Below, piece by piece: positions 9,101 through 11,208 of a stretch of DNA of 11,208 nucleotides. The position numbers and the translations under genes are program-made. The stretch covers positions 1 through 11,208 of the forward strand of contig LSSK01001336.1 of NCBI GenBank assembly GCA_001969505.1, given 5' to 3'. The DNA is from Zancudomyces culisetae (taxonomy: Eukaryota > Kickxellomycota > Harpellomycetes > Harpellales > Legeriomycetaceae). Numbering within the stretch: position 1 is the stretch's first letter; the number at the start of each line of letters is the position of its first letter. Below the pieces are notes generated by a model that did no database searches, was not told the DNA's origin, and saw nothing but the letters and a program-made list of their open reading frames with translations.

Positions 9101-11208
9101 ATTGAATACAACAAGACAATTTCGGCAGCCGACAAGCGATACTTTGGGATATTCCCATTCTATGTTGAAATTGTAACCAAAAATGGCATCCAATGTGATG
9201 TGGAGGCAATAATCAGAAATTATGCACTACATTCACCAACGACTTTTAATAACCTGACCAAGATACTACGTGCGCTGCAAATCAACAAACCTGTTTTGCT
9301 GGAAGGATCTCCTGGTGTTGGTAAAACGACAATTGTCGAAACTATAGCAAAACTAACCAACAAAAGCTTGGTTCGGATCAATTTGAGTGACCAGACTGAC
9401 CTGGTAGATTTGTTTGGAACTGATTTGCCATCATCATCATCATCAAACAACAATAATGATGGTGATGATAATAGCAGTAGTAGTGGTGGTGGTCGTGTGG
9501 ATGAAGTCTTTGCATGGAAATCTGCACCATTCCTTACCGCAATGCTGAACGGTGACTGGGTTCTATTAGATGAAATTAATCTGGCATCACAATCTGTTCT
9601 TGAAGGTTTGAATTCTGTATTGGATCATCGACAAGTTGTGTATATTTCCGAACTCAACAAGACATTTAACTGTCACAGCGAATTCAAAATCTTTGCGGCC
9701 CAAAACCCAATGTCACAAGGTGGTGGCAGAAAGGGATTACCAAAGTCATTTACCAGTCGGTTTGTGAATATTTATATTGATGAATTGGAATATACTGATT
9801 ATTTGACCATTCTACTCTCTTCAAGACTGGGTAATACTAATAGTAATGGTAATGATAGTGATGGTGATGGTAATAGTTATAAGCAGTACATTGATAAGCT
9901 AAAAGAAACATGCCTTAAATTCAACCAATTGGTCTGTTCTCATTTCACCATGTACGAATTCAATTTGCGTGATATAAACAGATGGTTAGACATCACTCTG
10001 ACCACACACTCGACCAAATCATCATCAAATACGCTATGCGATCCTCTTGATTTCATTTCCATCTGCTACCTAAACCAAATGAACAATGTTTCCGACTACA
10101 ATAAAATGAAGCTACTCATTGCGGAATTTTTCAAAATTGATCCAAATTATTTCGATAATTTACAGACAACTTTTAATTACAAAACTGATATGTTGACAAT
10201 AGGAAATGCCACCATCAATAAGGATGAATATCAAACACAACAATCCGATTCAACTACAACACTTTCTAGAGATCTTAATAGTAATGGTATTAGTAATGGT
10301 AATGGTATTAGTAATGGTAGTGGTAATATGGAGTTAATGATCAAGAAATCCGACACTCAATCACTACAATCTCTTATCCATGCAATCAACATGAATTGGA
10401 TGTCGATTGTCTACGCCACCAATGCAGCACATCTTATCAAAACCGCAGCATACCTGACACATAACCGGCTCGAGATCTTTACAATGAACGGTTCAGTAGA
10501 CACCCTGGAACTGCTCGGTAGTTATGAAAAGTTTGATGTACACAGACACATAAACAAGTTTCTGCATGCCTTAAATGATACCATTTCGTGGCTCATCCAA
10601 CACTTGCTTTTATCCAGACAATTGGATCAGCGACATGTTATTGATCACAGCGAAAAATTGACTATGTTTTATAACTATATCTTGAAGTGTATGAGCGAAG
10701 ATTCTGAATCTTCACTACCAACCTCACCCAAAAACAACGACAACGACAATAATAATAATAACAATAGTAATAGTAATAGTAGTACACATCGAGTGTTGAA
10801 TTTCAACTATATCAACCAAATATTTACATTTATTTCCTCCATCGAATATCTCGACCAACATACAAGAACACGAATTGAGGAATTATACAACCAGTATCAT
10901 AATTTGATACTATTACTTGATAATAATACTCTACAAGATGGAACGGATACGAATAAGAACAAGAATAAAGGTGGGATGTTTGAATGGGTAGATGGAATAC
11001 TCATCAACGCATTGTTAGAAGGAAATTGGTTGTTGATAGACAAGGCTAATCTATGTAACCCATCGATTTTGGATCGATTGAATTCGTTACTAGAACCACC
11101 AAATTCCAAACTAGTAATTACAGAATCTGGTTGTTCATCTTTTAATTCCAATTCCAATTCTAATTCCAATTCCAATTCCAATTCCAATTCCAATTCCAAT
11201 TCCAATTC
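3113..11208 (+). CDS. REA1: Midasin (dynein-like AAA+ ATPase for 60S ribosome assembly), N-terminal 2,698 codons, 3' end beyond the window
   Basis: Midasin (REA1/MDN1) uses ATP to pull assembly factors such as Rsa4 and Ytm1 off pre-60S particles in the nucleolus and nucleoplasm. The frame is open from ATG 3113 (A at -3, in-frame TAA at 3044, no intervening ATG) to the edge. Walker A and B positions are: AAA1 GPGGSGKT 453 and WVLVEDID 517; AAA2 GETGTGKT 807 and LLDE about 1019; AAA3 GPTSAGKT 1292 and LDE 1356; AAA4 GEPGCGKT 1611 and LLDE 1747; AAA5 GSPGVGKT 2065 and LLDE 2151; AAA6 no Walker A (about 2434-2441) and LLIDKAN about 2640. Family signatures NLSQQSETGDLLGGF, RINNHEHTDLQEY, NCHQHTETSDLLGG and RINLSDQTDLVDLFG are all present. 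The roughly 450 residues before AAA1 are poorly conserved. The sequence carries many low-complexity insertions. The linker, stalk and MIDAS domain are outside the window. Confidence 0.97.
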   Translation, partial: MDKIEVYSHDNDGDMEFVNPFSIDLVRAMEVLHENREQAIGKCKCGSRVITRMFDQVEQWIVRNKGTTSTYRNRDTTRYTAEGDAAEMMDIDSEDGGRQEQARQGLDLVSMLLLGEGLGILERGECFTTNTKTCCSIHQSRLETISRGGIRYNEDEGELTYLVARIFGPLLIELVSRWLTERVERMVKTEFIVDTDKDVKYRFVVAYTIGQLVGVWTYLSGQIEKIVGINDVWVNQDFEQSNNYGVKNAGNVELKLARMFTMYRVIGAINERMGQTEAKTLLNTFKMQVYGDLMAKEEIVRYMAVQIVGRVENMAWREMREMETKWVKSESIEQRNVEFNAKEEREKREKQSNLMIAHNERYNKGEIMSGKEERNGWITESDIDEKVANVYGVLLAKNNSKRSSRGSIQENGIEHQESKENKAKEVVGTKHARETMRKLALAVSQHQAMLLYGPGGSGKTTMIEELARITGNELVKIHLGDQSDAKVLLGTYISGEKQGEFEWQQGILSIGVQSGKWVLVEDIDKAPDEVASVLIGLLESRELFIPGRGERIKAHSQFELFGTVSLSVPTDFGRTQGSGVTMMRGIAGNNNWNRVEVRQMSSEEMAAVVACRYGILGRYSNDMVELYERIRQELIEAAEGGSLYSKGYVGARDLLRWSKRVDHYIRQSAYWCNHVDRVFDTAEGRYLMFVEASDVFCGSEQDYEKWIEKLKRLGEILGVAEQRVDHYIDGKEIEVNMDVKASTHNNNREGMVTIGRAKLRSKRDRHSVRGHTGGRGRKPFATTRGASKLMEKIAVSVELNEPVILCGETGTGKTTIVQQVADMIGQELIVVNLSQQSETGDLLGGFKPLDLRVMAVVLKEEFDWLFEETFSIKKNMRYLEAVRQAVNKSNWNRLGKLFLEAFKMAQKAIASKKEKARAQLESREESRSGNGQPEGEVEVEGEGEGEGEEERGSGGSGGGGKRIKIADTGVLDRLAEKWDEFNGKTKRFVSIENGGNGKMIFSYVEGLLVKAIKEGKWILLDEINLATAETLECLNGLVNSAEGTLLLYERGDIEPIKRHERFRLFACMNPATDVGKKNLPESLRARFSEFYVMPIDKNEGDLKMIVEKYLGDVNMSGNTNRSEKPINKLEVVNRIVEFYRQSRMLAKDFKLADGAQQRPDYSLRTLTRALSFAKKYSRLYGVREAVYEGIYMSFITQLDQQSKNELTNLLNKLIFSDIGGNSNGKNNTSSMRNEMDKEYVKIGKYYIPKLKQAIQPSSEDNEEYVVTKSVAEKMENLARAIMAHDYPILIQGPTSAGKTSMVEYLAKLTNHKFVRINNHEHTDLQEYIGSYVSGETLEFKEGLLVDALRNGYWLVLDELNLAPTEVLEALNRLLDDNRELVITETQQVVTPHPEFMLFATQNPAGLAYGGRKHLSRAFKNRFLELNFDALPPTDELETIVMQRCGVSPGQSKKLIGVYTELVFQKSQLSVFQAGGGNAGGSSSSSSGGGGAGGGGGGNSGFITLRDLFRWANRISKHESAVSNELIAQFGYMLLGERIRNNGEKQLVKQVLERVFKVKIDEQQLYSSEHLTRLLQEFGVRESGVIWTYAMRRLFILTANSLRYNEPVLLVGEPGCGKTMVCQLLTNSTVNVLNCHQHTETSDLLGGLRPVRNRQNYINSAVLYAKQYLELSANTATEGGDDIYANKSFWTKLARLVGDDDLSSAGDNSTELARVAKLAVANYQKSRALFEWVDGILTKSMKNGEPFLLDEISLAEDSVLERLNSVLEPKRTLLLAERVDMNVTSDDGESDGNFIVAKSGFQFMATMNPGGDYGKKELSPALRNRFVEYYVPNIINNTEDVTNILVGNLKLASAELEESVARIVIEFIGWFGDMFFSQSSINDSNIITIRHYIAWCMFINKTYVHLGLRQAVVHGGCLVLLDGLGTIDYISAVALSLSGSSSSSSDISESGNKKRIRAGCINKLIELSAVLDRGESAEFDKTLLFVDDKNSGDLRQRIEYNKTISAADKRYFGIFPFYVEIVTKNGIQCDVEAIIRNYALHSPTTFNNLTKILRALQINKPVLLEGSPGVGKTTIVETIAKLTNKSLVRINLSDQTDLVDLFGTDLPSSSSSNNNNDGDDNSSSSGGGRVDEVFAWKSAPFLTAMLNGDWVLLDEINLASQSVLEGLNSVLDHRQVVYISELNKTFNCHSEFKIFAAQNPMSQGGGRKGLPKSFTSRFVNIYIDELEYTDYLTILLSSRLGNTNSNGNDSDGDGNSYKQYIDKLKETCLKFNQLVCSHFTMYEFNLRDINRWLDITLTTHSTKSSSNTLCDPLDFISICYLNQMNNVSDYNKMKLLIAEFFKIDPNYFDNLQTTFNYKTDMLTIGNATINKDEYQTQQSDSTTTLSRDLNSNGISNGNGISNGSGNMELMIKKSDTQSLQSLIHAINMNWMSIVYATNAAHLIKTAAYLTHNRLEIFTMNGSVDTLELLGSYEKFDVHRHINKFLHALNDTISWLIQHLLLSRQLDQRHVIDHSEKLTMFYNYILKCMSEDSESSLPTSPKNNDNDNNNNNNSNSNSSTHRVLNFNYINQIFTFISSIEYLDQHTRTRIEELYNQYHNLILLLDNNTLQDGTDTNKNKNKGGMFEWVDGILINALLEGNWLLIDKANLCNPSILDRLNSLLEPPNSKLVITESGCSSFNSNSNSNSNSNSNSNSNSNSN
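5912..5992 (+). repeat. Glu-Gly / Gly-Ser simple tract inside midasin AAA2
   Basis: GAAGGA-type hexanucleotides encode alternating Glu-Gly, then GGT/AGT codons encode Gly-Ser (residues 934-960). The tract sits in the long stretch between the AAA2 Walker A and Walker B motifs, where midasins carry a helical insertion, so it probably lies in an exposed loop. Near-identical codons point to recent slippage growth. Confidence 0.85.
7532..7612 (+). repeat. Gly/Ser tract after the AAA3 core
   Basis: Residues 1474-1500 are almost all Gly, Ser, Ala and Asn, from GGT, AGT and AGC repeats. They fall after the conserved RAFKNRF segment of AAA3 (about 1416-1422) and before FITLRDLFRWANR, that is, in a loop between helices of the small AAA3 subdomain. 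The frame continues cleanly on both sides, so this is an in-frame insertion, not an intron. Confidence 0.85.
8927..8944 (+). repeat. (TCA)6 polyserine tract
   Basis: Six identical TCA codons lie in the segment between AAA4 and AAA5. The pure trinucleotide run is a microsatellite inside a coding region and is likely to vary in length between strains. Confidence 0.85.
9431..9493 (+). repeat. Ser/Asn/Asp/Gly tract inserted in AAA5
   Basis: (TCA)5 followed by AAY, GAT, AGY and GGT codons gives residues 2107-2127. The insertion interrupts a highly conserved stretch: VDLFGTDLP is directly before it and RVDEVFAWKSAPF directly after, where other midasins keep a short acidic/Gly loop. The motif blocks on both sides are intact, so the tract probably loops out between the AAA5 Walker A and B motifs. 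Confidence 0.85.
9833..9877 (+). repeat. Asn/Ser/Gly/Asp tract after the AAA5 core
   Basis: Degenerate AAT, AGT, GGT and GAT codons encode a 15-residue polar tract just after the conserved SFTSRFVNIYIDEL segment of AAA5. It is in frame and not intronic. Confidence 0.8.
10277..10327 (+). repeat. Asn-Gly-Ile-Ser tandem repeat before AAA6
   Basis: Tandem units of AGTAATGGTATT and AGTAATGGTAATGGTATT type encode NSNGISNGNGISNGSGN immediately upstream of the AAA6 opening (INMNWMSIV). The repeat is more ordered than the other tracts, with a 12- to 18-nt period, and probably lengthens the connector between AAA5 and AAA6. Confidence 0.8.
10733..10783 (+). repeat. Asn-rich tract in the AAA6 insertion
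   Basis: AAC/AAT and AGT codons encode an Asn/Ser/Asp run between the degenerate Walker A region (about 2434-2444) and the Walker B-like strand (about 2640) of AAA6. A second, weaker polar stretch (DNNTLQDGTDTNKNKNK) follows near 10919-10969. Confidence 0.8.
11144..11208 (+). repeat. AATTCC hexanucleotide repeat coding Asn-Ser, cut by the window edge
   Basis: Eleven AATTCY units run to the last base, the eleventh lacking one nt; only one unit differs (TCT at 11159-11161). In the midasin frame this is an (Asn-Ser)n tract placed right after KLVITESG of AAA6, where the family normally has E-R-G and a short loop. The opposite strand reads Glu-Leu repeats, which is a shadow. Its full length is unknown. 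Confidence 0.92.

Noticed and set aside
10897-11205. Reverse-strand open frame beginning with a long Glu-Leu repeat
   Set aside because: It is the complement of the AATTCC array and of conserved midasin AAA6 codons (FEWVDGIL, LDRLNSLLEP) on the plus strand.
1-11208. tRNA, transposon, CRISPR, telomeric or organellar content
   Set aside because: No B-box-like GGTTCGA context, terminal inverted repeats, transposase or reverse transcriptase motifs, or spaced direct repeats were seen.

Overview
The window looks like fungal nuclear DNA, most likely from an ascomycete yeast or yeast-like fungus. This rests on four things. An 8.1-kb midasin gene shows no intron. The neighbouring gene has spliceosomal introns with GTAAGT/GTAAGA donors and CTAAC-type branch points. 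The intergenic DNA is very AT-rich with long poly(A)/poly(T) runs. The proteins carry yeast-like Asn/Ser/Gly tracts. CTG falls at invariant leucines in both proteins, so the standard genetic code applies and a CUG-Ser lineage is unlikely. I cannot name the species.

Layout. (1) Positions 1-1691, minus strand: the 5' part of a gene for a Transformer-2 (TRA2) type SR splicing factor. A 422-nt first exon encodes an acidic, Ser/Arg/Glu-rich N-terminus. About 920 nt of mostly intronic DNA follows. A last visible exon encodes a complete RRM, the TRA2 linker and the first residues of an Arg/Asp-rich tail, then runs off the left edge. Direct joining of the two large exons breaks the frame. A 16-nt candidate microexon (606-621) restores it and supplies residues that match the TRA2 family just before the RRM. 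(2) Positions 1692-3112: a divergent promoter region without a supportable gene. It holds a TATA-like element 103 nt upstream of the midasin start, an E-box, A/T tracts and a hairpin-like inverted repeat. (3) Positions 3113-11208, plus strand: the N-terminal 2,698 codons of midasin (REA1/MDN1), the dynein-like AAA+ ATPase that removes assembly factors from pre-60S ribosomes. AAA1 to AAA5 are complete and most of AAA6 is present. The linker, stalk, acidic region and MIDAS domain lie beyond the right edge.

Both genes are housekeeping RNA-processing or ribosome-assembly genes. They share an upstream region but belong to different complexes. I found no mobile element, tRNA, rRNA, CRISPR or accessory defence system, and no new multi-gene system. 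The points worth a second look are the TRA2 microexon and possible ratchet splice site, loss of the Walker A motif in midasin AAA6, many simple-sequence tracts inserted between conserved AAA+ blocks (including an Asn-Ser hexanucleotide repeat at the window edge), and a reversal of GC skew inside the midasin reading frame.
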